Below are positions 15,106 to 22,973 of a DNA stretch of 23,204 nucleotides, piece by piece. Below the pieces are notes generated by a model. That model was not told the DNA's origin, searched no databases, and saw only the letters and a list, made by a program, of their open reading frames with translations. The translations under genes and the position numbers were made by a program. Location of the stretch: the IMG/VR virus record IMGVR_UViG_3300037071_000517, positions 1 to 23,204 of that record, one strand, 5' to 3'. The stretch comes from a virus. How positions within the stretch are numbered: position 1 is the stretch's first letter; every line of letters begins with the position of its first letter.

Positions 15106-15659
15106 TGAGAGCAGTACAGAAATCAGCACCGGCAGGTAATCGTACCGGTACACAAATCAATGCAGGTACGGTAGCCCGAGCCCGAGTAGATCGTGAGCAG
15201 CATAACACTGGAGGTATGCAACCAGATCGTCGAGGAAATCGTCCACAGCAAAGGCTTCCCGATTTGGGGAATCAGCGACAGGGCAGATTGCCGGATCAGG
15301 GCCAAACTTCCCGAGCACCGGGAAGAACTGAAACTCTAGGTACCGGATATAGCGGTGGAATGCCTATGGATATTCCAAATGGTGGGAATCAGGGTGGTGT
15401 TCTTGATCCTGATATTCTTGGTCCTGGTATTAATGGTGGTGGTATTGGCGAACCTCTTGGGCAGCCCTATAACAACCAGCCTGTAATTCCGACGGGTGAC
15501 CCAAATCAACCTATGCCTTCTGGTGGTAATGGAGTCGAGGGTCATATCGATAACAGTTCTTCGGCCGAAGTTGAATGGGCACGACAATTCGCTAAGCAGT
15601 ATGGAGCTTTCCCTCCTGGGTATGAGTACCTAGAAGGTATCTTCGGTATCGGCGGATGA
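15105..15659 (+). CDS. Disordered Gly/Pro/Gln/Asn-rich protein
   Basis: This 184-residue protein is low-complexity over its first ~150 residues. It has a basic Arg/Gln part (DRRGNRPQQRLPDLGNQRQG), with the near-repeat RLPDLGNQRQ / RLPDQGQTSR, followed by a Gly/Pro/Asn/Ile part (DILGPGINGGGIGEPLGQP). The last ~35 residues are ordered-looking (AEVEWARQFAKQYGAFPPGY, then EYLEGIFGIGG), with a short helix that may be a binding peptide. There is no signal peptide. It could be a virion linker or internal protein. It lies in a run of small genes before the large internal proteins. Confidence 0.7.
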   Translation: MRAVQKSAPAGNRTGTQINAGTVARARVDREQHNTGGMQPDRRGNRPQQRLPDLGNQRQGRLPDQGQTSRAPGRTETLGTGYSGGMPMDIPNGGNQGGVLDPDILGPGINGGGIGEPLGQPYNNQPVIPTGDPNQPMPSGGNGVEGHIDNSSSAEVEWARQFAKQYGAFPPGYEYLEGIFGIGG

Positions 15660-15660
15660 T

Positions 15661-15798
15661 ATGCCCATCGATAAGAACGGGAAGGAACCCGGCCAAAAGG
15701 GATACACACTAGAAGGTATGGAAGGTAAGAAAAAGGCGCAGGCCCAAGCCATTCTGATTTCAATGGCGAAAAAAGAAGGGAAGATTAGAAATGCCTAG
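15661..15798 (+). CDS. Small Lys-rich protein, 45 residues
   Basis: The ATG lies one base after the previous stop, and the ORF ends at TAG 15796-15798, overlapping the next gene by 8 bases. The product begins MPIDKNGKEPGQKGYTLEGM and ends in a basic helix (EGKKKAQAQAILISMAKKEG). The strong basic charge and helical end suggest a nucleic-acid-binding or virion packing role. It fills an otherwise empty 130-base gap between two coupled genes, which supports coding. I do not recognise the family. Confidence 0.6.
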   Translation: MPIDKNGKEPGQKGYTLEGMEGKKKAQAQAILISMAKKEGKIRNA

Positions 15799-16699
15799 AA
15801 TTCTTGGGCCACAAACGCCGGCTATGAATGCAGCTTCGGCTAGGGCTACTCCTGCTCCATCGTGGGGGCAGAATTTGGTAAACGTCATTGCTAAATCTGT
15901 TGCTCCTGCTCCGAAAGCTCCCGCCAAAAAGGCTCCTGTCGCTGGAACCGTAGCTAAGAATACTCGGATCATTCCGACGAAGGTAACAGGTAAGAAGAAT
16001 ACTCCTACATATTCTTCGAGTGGCGGAAGTTCCGGTACAAGTACGGGACGTTCTGGTGGTGGAAGTTCTGGTGGTGGTGGAACTTCTGGTGGTGGAAGTT
16101 CTGGTGGAGGCGGATATGGAGGGGGCGGTGGAGGCGGTGGTGGATTTGATGCATCTGCTATGCCTGCCATGATGGATATTACCGTTCCTGATGCTACCGA
16201 GGATACCGACTACAAACGAACTGTAGCCGATTTGGCCCGAGCTATGACAGATTTCAGCGCACAGCAGGGTCTGTCGAGAAAGCAGTATGATTTCGGATTC
16301 GGGGAAGCTAAGCGTAAAATGGGGTGGAAAGCTGATCCGGCTGATGCTACTAAGGGGGCATTCGACAGAGCACTTCCAGGTGCGTATGGGGATGCGGTTT
16401 ACGCTAACGAGAACGATTTCGCCGGGCGTGGTCTTACCTGGAGTGGTTTGTTCGGCAAGGCATCTGGTGATATCAACCAGGAATTCGCGGATCGTGGTAA
16501 GAATCTCGATGTAGCCCGACAGGATAATATCGATACCCAGAATCTAGCCAAGAATACCTTCGTGAGTAATCAGGATGCCACAAGAGAGGTAGCAAAGCAG
16601 AACGCTATCTCAAAGATTATGGCTTCTCTTGGTATTTCTGCCGGTGAGGTTCCTGTCGGGACCGGTTCTCGCGTGATTCAGAGGGCGGCGATTGGCTAA
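15791..16699 (+). CDS. Probable internal virion protein with a long Gly/Ser linker
   Basis: This 302-residue protein divides into three parts. The N-terminus has PSWGQNLVNVIAKSV at 23-37, then an Ala/Lys/Pro stretch (APAPKAPAKKAPVAG) and TPTYSSS at 71-77. A glycine/serine tract spans about 78-118, including nine glycines in a row. A helical C-terminal half follows, with KRTVADLARAMTDFSAQQGL, a YDFGFGEAKRKMGW segment and ENDFAGRGLTWSGLFGKASG, ending in Gln/Asn/Asp-rich helices. The first two motifs recur in the next protein. Architecture and position suggest a protein carried inside the head or tail and ejected. The DNA of the Gly tract contains a 24-base direct repeat. The stop overlaps the next ATG. 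Confidence 0.72.
   Translation: MPRILGPQTPAMNAASARATPAPSWGQNLVNVIAKSVAPAPKAPAKKAPVAGTVAKNTRIIPTKVTGKKNTPTYSSSGGSSGTSTGRSGGGSSGGGGTSGGGSSGGGGYGGGGGGGGGFDASAMPAMMDITVPDATEDTDYKRTVADLARAMTDFSAQQGLSRKQYDFGFGEAKRKMGWKADPADATKGAFDRALPGAYGDAVYANENDFAGRGLTWSGLFGKASGDINQEFADRGKNLDVARQDNIDTQNLAKNTFVSNQDATREVAKQNAISKIMASLGISAGEVPVGTGSRVIQRAAIG
16051..16107 (+). repeat. 24-base direct repeat within the glycine tract
   Basis: Bases 16051-16074 and 16084-16107 are identical and 33 bases apart start to start, so each unit plus spacer is 11 codons. Around them the DNA is built of GGT/GGA and TCT repeats. The spacing keeps the frame, so gain or loss of a unit would lengthen or shorten the linker without breaking the protein. 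Confidence 0.85.
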
Positions 16700-18300
16700 T
16701 GGCTATCGATCTCAAGGCACCGCAGGTTCAGGCACTACAAAAAGCTGGGTATAAGCCACAGGAGATTCGTGCATTTCAGCTTGGTCAGCTTACTGGTACT
16801 GCTAAGAGCGATATGCTTAAGACGATCAGTCAGCCTGGAATTTCTGGACGACACCAACTCGGTGGAAACTCTAACTCGTTTCCGGTAAATCCAATGGGTG
16901 GTACTAGTGCCCCGCCAAACCGTACACCAACTTATTCGTCTAGTTCTGGTACCACTGGAACTGTTGGTAAAGGTACCTCTACTCCTGGCGGTGGTACTGG
17001 TAGGCATCAACTCGGTGGGACATTTGGACCTTCCTGGGGTCAGCAATTTGTAGATATCGTTAAAGGTGCGGTAGGTGGTATCAAACCGACCTCTGTTGGT
17101 AGTTCCTCTAGGCGAGCACCTGGAAAACCAGGTGGTGGTACTGGAAGTGTATTCGAGGGTCTGGAATTCCCAGACTATGATTACGTGCCTCCTACTTTGC
17201 AGATGAATGATTTCACTGATGAGGCAAATGCCAATGTAGATAAGGCTTTCGCGCCTCTGTTTGCGGCATATGCTCAGCAGAAGCAGGAAATCAATACTAA
17301 AGCTGGACAAGATCGACAGGTCGTAGGCGGTTTGTACGATCAGTATGTAAAGAGTATTGCCGAAGGTGCTGCACAAACTGATAAGCGATACGATACTGCT
17401 GGTGCGGAACGTGCACAGCAAGGACAAGCTCTCGGTAATACAGTCGGAAATTATTACCAGTCTGCAAACAGTAACACAGCTGATTTGCTCAAATCTATTG
17501 GTGCGCAACAGGCTGCTCCAGAGTTGCTTCAACAGGGTGCTAACGAACAGGCAGTACAGCAGAGCCAAGTTGGACAAGGTACCCAGGCTATGCAAGACTA
17601 TTACGGTCAGCAGAACCAGGGAGCGCAGGACCAGGCTGTCGGATATCAAGACGCCGCACGTAATGAAAGCGTACGGGGTCAAGCAAATGTTCTAGCAGAT
17701 GCTGCTGCTCAAATCGGTGGGGTAAATCGACAGGAAGCTGGATCACGTACCGAGGCGGGAAAGACTGCTCTCGATATCGCACAGCAGCTAGCAAATCGTG
17801 ATTTCCAGGTACAGCAGTCTAACGTAGGTAATGCTGCAAATGCCTACAACGCTGATTATCAGGGCAGGGTTGGTGATTACAATGCTGCCCGCCAGAATAT
17901 CCTGGATCAACAGGATCTGAACTACAAGACTACTCAGCTAAATCAGGGCCAGCAGCAAATTAACCTAGAAGTTGAGAAAGCAAAAGGTGGCACAGGTTCT
18001 GGGGTAAATCCGACAGGATTGAATGCTACTGCTTTGCAGTGGAGTGACCAAATCGGTCAGCAGGCTGTCGCTGATATCACCAGAACAATCAACGAAGTAA
18101 CGGCTGGTTCTCTTGTACGTACTGGTGATCCAAATAAAATGGGTAATGCCTATATCGCTATGCTGTCGAAAGCTAATGAGGTAGCTCAGCGAAGTGGTGT
18201 ACCGGTAGCCTCGGTACAAAACGCCATGATTCAAATGTGGAAGGATTCTTTCGGAGCGGCTGATACTATTCCGGAGCCAAAGGTTCCCGGTCAGCGATAA
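16699..18300 (+). CDS. Gln/Ala-rich probable internal virion protein
   Basis: This 533-residue protein starts with a short helical region (VQALQKAGYKPQEIRAFQLG). It then has a Gly/Ser/Thr linker containing two copies of GRHQLGG (residues 50-56 and 101-107), TPTYSSS at 76-82 and PSWGQQFVDIVKGAV at 111-125. From about residue 165 to 430 it is a long helical region very rich in Gln, Ala and Asn (QKQEINTKAGQDRQVVGGLY; QQGANEQAVQQSQVGQGTQA), with no proline for long stretches and likely coiled coil. Long Gln/Ala helical proteins next to hub genes are typical of ejection proteins in short-tailed phages. No catalytic motif is visible. It shares motifs with the preceding 302-residue protein. Role inferred. 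Confidence 0.75.
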   Translation: MAIDLKAPQVQALQKAGYKPQEIRAFQLGQLTGTAKSDMLKTISQPGISGRHQLGGNSNSFPVNPMGGTSAPPNRTPTYSSSSGTTGTVGKGTSTPGGGTGRHQLGGTFGPSWGQQFVDIVKGAVGGIKPTSVGSSSRRAPGKPGGGTGSVFEGLEFPDYDYVPPTLQMNDFTDEANANVDKAFAPLFAAYAQQKQEINTKAGQDRQVVGGLYDQYVKSIAEGAAQTDKRYDTAGAERAQQGQALGNTVGNYYQSANSNTADLLKSIGAQQAAPELLQQGANEQAVQQSQVGQGTQAMQDYYGQQNQGAQDQAVGYQDAARNESVRGQANVLADAAAQIGGVNRQEAGSRTEAGKTALDIAQQLANRDFQVQQSNVGNAANAYNADYQGRVGDYNAARQNILDQQDLNYKTTQLNQGQQQINLEVEKAKGGTGSGVNPTGLNATALQWSDQIGQQAVADITRTINEVTAGSLVRTGDPNKMGNAYIAMLSKANEVAQRSGVPVASVQNAMIQMWKDSFGAADTIPEPKVPGQR

Positions 18301-18314
18301 GGTAGGTAGGGGAT

Positions 18315-21300
18315 ATGGGGCATCAGTATTCTGTACGGACTGGTCGATCGCTTACCAGTCCGAAACCGATCGTCAAAGATACAGATGTCCCTAAGACCCA
18401 AATTGAGGATTGGAAGCCTACTTTCGATGCTGCGCCACCAGAAAATGGTGAAGACGAAGTAGGCTGGCTTGGCGAACTTATCGATAATATCGGTAGGTTT
18501 GGTAACTCAATTCGTGGTGGACTTGATCCTATCTTCAACGAGTCGAATCCTGACTCGATTCTTGAAGGTATGCGTAAGGGTTGGTTCAATGAGGAACACT
18601 ATACTGGTGCTACTTCTATCCAAAAAGCTGTAGACGAAGCTCATAACAAAGGTGGCTACGATAAGCTATCTGATACCCAGAAGATGGCTGTCGACTTCGT
18701 AGGATCGAACTTCTTTAAGGCGACAGCCGGTCTGGTATACGACGTCGCAACTGATCCGCTGTCGTATCCAGTAGTGACAAAAGCTGTTACTGTTCCCCTA
18801 GGAGCAGTAGTTAAGCCGGCTGCTAAAGCGACTCATCATGCTCTTTGGGGTACTAAAGCAGAAGCTAAACATGCCAAGAGACTTACCGAAGAACAGGCAG
18901 CAGCTAAGGGCCTAGAAACAGAACGAGTACGTGTTGGTGAGGAAGTTGGACCGAAAGAACAGCCAACATATACTCCTGCTGGTTCTGTTATGGGGAATGA
19001 TATTGGTGGAGCGGTATTTCCAGAGCCGCAATTAGGACCGGGTAGAACTCCTACACCGGGACCTCCTCGTTCTGAATCTGGCGCCATTATTACAGAACCT
19101 CCTGGTGGCGTTAGAGGCGGTCCACATGCGCCGTCATTTGATCCAACGACACGCAGCGCGGGCGCACAGTATATCGATGAATCTGGCCGGCCGGTATTTG
19201 CTCCGGAGTATAACGGTCCCGGTGATTTCCGTCCAACTAGTGATGTTTCTGGTTTGACTGAGGCTAGAAATCTGTCAAATGCACAGGCTGCTAGAATGGG
19301 CCGTCCGGTTCCCCCTCCTGGACCTACGGATTTCTTTCCGTCTACTAAGACAGGTACTGCTGCTCCATTCCCGGATATGCTTAACCCTAAGATTAAGGGT
19401 GCGGCTAGGGCTAAGCTACAGAATCCGATCGAACCGAAACCGCTATCTCCTGCTACCGAGGCAAATGTAGCTAGAGCAGCTGCTCACGATGTAGAACAAG
19501 CAGCAAAAGTTGCTGACGATATTACTGAACAGCCGGAACTTCCGTGGGTTCGGGGAGACATTTATGATAAGCAAGTAGATGCTGCGAGAGCTAAAGCTAA
19601 AGCTAATCCTACTGAGGAAAATCTGGATGCTTTAGATGATGCTATGGGAGCTAGGGAGGATGCTAGATTAGCTGAAGCTAAAGCTAGAGCCATACCTAAG
19701 CCTGTTACCGAAGCTGATATCGCAGCTAACCGCACTGTCGCAGAAGTTGGTGGTGATGTACGGGCTACAGATAGTGGCAAGACTAACGTAGGTATTCCGG
19801 ACGGTCCATATCCGACCGAGGCATGGAATACCGTAGTCAATAATAATGCTATGGCTACCCGTACCGCTGGATACGTGAGAGCAGCAAAGGCTACTGTTAA
19901 AGCTGCTCCGGATGCAACTCATTTTGAAGTCAATAGTGCTATGCGTGAGGCAATTGCGACAGGAGATAGACCAGCCTATAACGCAATCTTTGAAGAAGCT
20001 ACCAAAACTCACCTTAAAAAGACTCTAGCTAGTGATAAGCACGCCATGCTACAGTCCGGTACTGCACCGGTAATTCCGTACAAGGCTGCCGGAGAAAAGA
20101 TTCCTAAGAAGTACTTCCTCCACATGGCAGATATCATGCATGTTCTGCCGGACACTGTGTATAGAAGTTTCTTCAAAATCAAGGGTCAAACCCCGCCATC
20201 TAGTTGGATGGGTGCGGCTGCGGCTGCGATTCACCACTCAAATCTTGGTAAGACTGGACCGGAACTTACCGAACTGGTGAAGAAAGCGTTCCTAGATTAC
20301 AATAAGACTAAGCAGATACGTTCTGGAACGATGGCAGAACAGGCTGCGAAAGCTATTACGAAGCCAGAGAATCTCGCAAAACTCAAGGCTCGACTTCTAG
20401 AGAACGAAACTTTCATCGCTAAAGCTGACCATAAGGTCGGCGCGGCTGTCGGTGAATCAACTGCTGCGAAAGTTATCGCGGTATTAGATGATCCTGGGTC
20501 AAGTATGGCCGACGAATTGAACGCAGTAGCCGATATTCATGGTAGTATTTCGAGAGAGCTAAATGCGGCAGGTGGGCTGCCCGGGGAGGCGTCCGCTGCC
20601 ACCCAAACCGCCGGTAAGGCACTTGAACGCTACGTGGACGACCTCGACGTCGCGGCAGCCAGGACCACCCTCCGAGGGGTCAAAGCGTCTCAGCGTGGCG
20701 ATGAGGTGGCAGTACGGCGAATCCTCCTTGAGCAGTATAAGCGGGATGCAAAAGCATCGAAAGAAATCTCAGCAAGAGATGCAGGTGAATATGCATCAAA
20801 TGCAGCTCGAAACATCGAACCCAAATCTACATTTGCTCCTCCGTCAAACATCATTGCCGATTTAGCTGACCAGGAGACAGAGAATTTCCTGAACTTTTTC
20901 CAGCGCGTATACCGTGGCACTGCTATTAAGCTATTTGGCGGTGCTGGCCAGGGAAAGTTCGCTGGTATCCGCCGACAGAGCGCGCAGACTTTTGGCAAGA
21001 TGCATACGGCATACAACCGGGAGCTTTCGGTACTCGAAAAGGATTACGGTCGAGAAGCTGTCGACAATATGTTCTCGCAGATTCGTAATCGTAAATCGCG
21101 TAATAGTATGTCGCAAGGCGACAAGATGATTTACGACGACATGTACTCGAAGATGAAGAACGTCTTCGATCCTGCGGGTGGATTCCTAGAGAACGCTGTG
21201 CTGCGTTCTGGGCAAACCATCAAGGGTTTCAACGCTCAGATGAAACGTCGGGGACTTCCGCAGTATGAAATAGTAGAAGCATATCCTGGTGAGCCGCTAG

Positions 21301-22973
21301 CCCAGGCATATCAGCGAGTGGTAAAAGACTGGGTGATTCCCGATCCACTTGACTTCCTATCAAAAATGAATCAGGTATCGATGGATTCGGCCACGCTGTC
21401 GGCTATGGCTAGAGCGGCCGAGGCTAAAGGTAGCCTGCATTACCAGAAGGGCTATTCTCGAATCGCCAGGTCCAAGGAATTCGACGACGCTCCGGTATCG
21501 CACTATATCGATAACGAGATGTGGATTCCTGATACCATCATTGAAGAATTGCGTATGGCAAATGCTGAGATGCTGCGGACAGTAAACTGGGGTAAGAGTA
21601 CTACTCCGGCTGCCAAGTTTATGAACGAAGTATTTGATCCGATGACCCGAGCCTGGAAAACTTTTGCTACAAGTCTTAGGCCAGGTCACCATGCGGCAAA
21701 TGCTTCTGGTGACGCCATTGCGAATTTCGTACATGGAGTAAACGGTACAGACTATCTGCGAGCTAATCGTGCGCTTAGATCAGTGGGTATGGTCGAGCCC
21801 ATGCCGTATGCGATCATGGAAGAAATTGCTCTAGGTCGACCGATTAGAGATACTTGGCGAGCAACTAAAGGCTCGACAGGAAAGCATCGACAGCGGGTAG
21901 CAGACCGGGCTAGCGAGCATAATCTCACCATGACTCTTAAGGGTGGGAAACAAATCTCGTATACTAACGGTCAGTTTGGTGATAATCTATTCCGCAACGG
22001 TGCTCTGTCGGAGTTTAGGCAGCTGGAAGATATCGAGGTAGCTGCTAAATTCGGTGAGGTTAGACGGTTCAACAAGTCAGATGATGGCTTGATTGATCGT
22101 GGGCTGAACAAAGTACTGAATACCAAGTACGGTCGGGTGATGGAAAAGTCTGGTGAGTGGAATGCAAACATGCAACGCTCCGCCCAGATCGCTAAGCATT
22201 TGCGGGACCCAAAGTTCACTAAGAGGTTTGAGACCGAGGAAGATGCCTGGTTCGCGGCTGTCGAAAGTTCGTTCAAAACTCATCCAGATGCTGGTGGACT
22301 AACTGCATTTGAAAAGAAGTGGGGACGGCGAGTAATGCCGTTCTATTCTTACACCAGGCAGATTCTACCGTGGGTCATGATTAATTTCATGAAGCACCCT
22401 GGGCGTATGCTGGCGATTCCGAAAGCTCAGTATAATATGCAGGTACTGATGGGCCAGGACCCGCAGCAAATCGGTGCGCCATTTACCGAGATGGATACGC
22501 TACCGCCGTGGGCTAAGTCAATCATGGCTGGAAACATTCTAGGCGAAGATAAAGACCCGACTACACAGAACGTCGGATTCTCCCTGTCGTCGCCTTTGGA
22601 TACGCTGGCCGAGTTTACGAATAACCCCGAAGAAGGTCTACTAGGATCAGCGTCTAAGGCTGCGACGGGTATGTTGAATCCTCTGCTTACTGGGATTCCA
22701 CGTATGCTGGACCCAGTAAATGATACTTCGGAAGAACTAGACCAATCACTGCCGGGTCTGTCGACTGTTTCTAGTATCACCGGCCGTTCTCCGACAGGCA
22801 CTCTTGGAAATATTATAAGTGTACGTCCGGAACTTGATCCGACTAGGCAGTATGAACAGGGTCGAAAGACTCAGTTCTTGAATGAGTCGCTGGTCAACTT
22901 CTTCCTGGGTTTGCGTGTCTCGGACTACTCAGAATATTCTGCACCGGCACCAAGAATGGGGAATAGGTTGTGA
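18315..22973 (+). CDS. Giant internal/ejection-type virion protein, 1552 residues
   Basis: This is the largest gene in the window. Residues 1-150 are polar and helical (KAVDEAHNKGGYDKLSDTQK). Residues 153-178 are Ala/Val-rich (VTKAVTVPLGAVVKPAAKAT). About 220-380 is a Pro/Gly-rich, disordered linker. About 380-800 is Ala/Glu/Lys-rich helix. From about 850 the protein looks ordered and more conserved (ENFLNFFQRVYRGTAIKLFG; WKTFATSLRPGHHAANASGD), and about 1335-1377 has the aromatic/basic stretch RRVMPFYSYTRQILPWVMIN. That end resembles, from memory, the C-terminal region of large polyvalent virion proteins that enter the host with DNA. I see no lysozyme, transglycosylase or polymerase motif. 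A tape measure is unlikely because tail-tube genes are absent. The gene contains a GC-rich patch near codons 750-795. Confidence 0.78.
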   Translation: MGHQYSVRTGRSLTSPKPIVKDTDVPKTQIEDWKPTFDAAPPENGEDEVGWLGELIDNIGRFGNSIRGGLDPIFNESNPDSILEGMRKGWFNEEHYTGATSIQKAVDEAHNKGGYDKLSDTQKMAVDFVGSNFFKATAGLVYDVATDPLSYPVVTKAVTVPLGAVVKPAAKATHHALWGTKAEAKHAKRLTEEQAAAKGLETERVRVGEEVGPKEQPTYTPAGSVMGNDIGGAVFPEPQLGPGRTPTPGPPRSESGAIITEPPGGVRGGPHAPSFDPTTRSAGAQYIDESGRPVFAPEYNGPGDFRPTSDVSGLTEARNLSNAQAARMGRPVPPPGPTDFFPSTKTGTAAPFPDMLNPKIKGAARAKLQNPIEPKPLSPATEANVARAAAHDVEQAAKVADDITEQPELPWVRGDIYDKQVDAARAKAKANPTEENLDALDDAMGAREDARLAEAKARAIPKPVTEADIAANRTVAEVGGDVRATDSGKTNVGIPDGPYPTEAWNTVVNNNAMATRTAGYVRAAKATVKAAPDATHFEVNSAMREAIATGDRPAYNAIFEEATKTHLKKTLASDKHAMLQSGTAPVIPYKAAGEKIPKKYFLHMADIMHVLPDTVYRSFFKIKGQTPPSSWMGAAAAAIHHSNLGKTGPELTELVKKAFLDYNKTKQIRSGTMAEQAAKAITKPENLAKLKARLLENETFIAKADHKVGAAVGESTAAKVIAVLDDPGSSMADELNAVADIHGSISRELNAAGGLPGEASAATQTAGKALERYVDDLDVAAARTTLRGVKASQRGDEVAVRRILLEQYKRDAKASKEISARDAGEYASNAARNIEPKSTFAPPSNIIADLADQETENFLNFFQRVYRGTAIKLFGGAGQGKFAGIRRQSAQTFGKMHTAYNRELSVLEKDYGREAVDNMFSQIRNRKSRNSMSQGDKMIYDDMYSKMKNVFDPAGGFLENAVLRSGQTIKGFNAQMKRRGLPQYEIVEAYPGEPLAQAYQRVVKDWVIPDPLDFLSKMNQVSMDSATLSAMARAAEAKGSLHYQKGYSRIARSKEFDDAPVSHYIDNEMWIPDTIIEELRMANAEMLRTVNWGKSTTPAAKFMNEVFDPMTRAWKTFATSLRPGHHAANASGDAIANFVHGVNGTDYLRANRALRSVGMVEPMPYAIMEEIALGRPIRDTWRATKGSTGKHRQRVADRASEHNLTMTLKGGKQISYTNGQFGDNLFRNGALSEFRQLEDIEVAAKFGEVRRFNKSDDGLIDRGLNKVLNTKYGRVMEKSGEWNANMQRSAQIAKHLRDPKFTKRFETEEDAWFAAVESSFKTHPDAGGLTAFEKKWGRRVMPFYSYTRQILPWVMINFMKHPGRMLAIPKAQYNMQVLMGQDPQQIGAPFTEMDTLPPWAKSIMAGNILGEDKDPTTQNVGFSLSSPLDTLAEFTNNPEEGLLGSASKAATGMLNPLLTGIPRMLDPVNDTSEELDQSLPGLSTVSSITGRSPTGTLGNIISVRPELDPTRQYEQGRKTQFLNESLVNFFLGLRVSDYSEYSAPAPRMGNRL
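20566..20700 (+). other. GC-rich patch inside the 1552-codon gene
   Basis: Bases 20581-20700 are 69% G+C (83 of 120 counted). The 60 bases at 20461-20520 are 48% and those at 20761-20820 are 42%. Codons shift to GCC, ACC, CTC, GTC and GAC (for example GACGACCTCGACGTCGCG). The reading frame is kept. It may be a segment acquired from a GC-rich genome. Confidence 0.75.

Noticed and set aside
15760-16170. A proline-rich - strand ORF
   Set aside because: The polyproline is only the reverse complement of the GGT/GGA glycine tract of the + strand gene.
16735-17682. A 315-codon open frame on the - strand
   Set aside because: It lies wholly inside the Gln/Ala-rich virion gene; the translation is Ser/Leu/Ile-rich and looks like antisense of Gln, Gly and Ala codons. 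No ribosome-binding site or motif.
16699-22973. Tape-measure protein identity for the 533- or 1552-residue protein
   Set aside because: There are no tail-tube, tail-chaperone or hydrophobic tape-measure features, and a P22-like adaptor and hub are present, so an internal/ejection role fits better.
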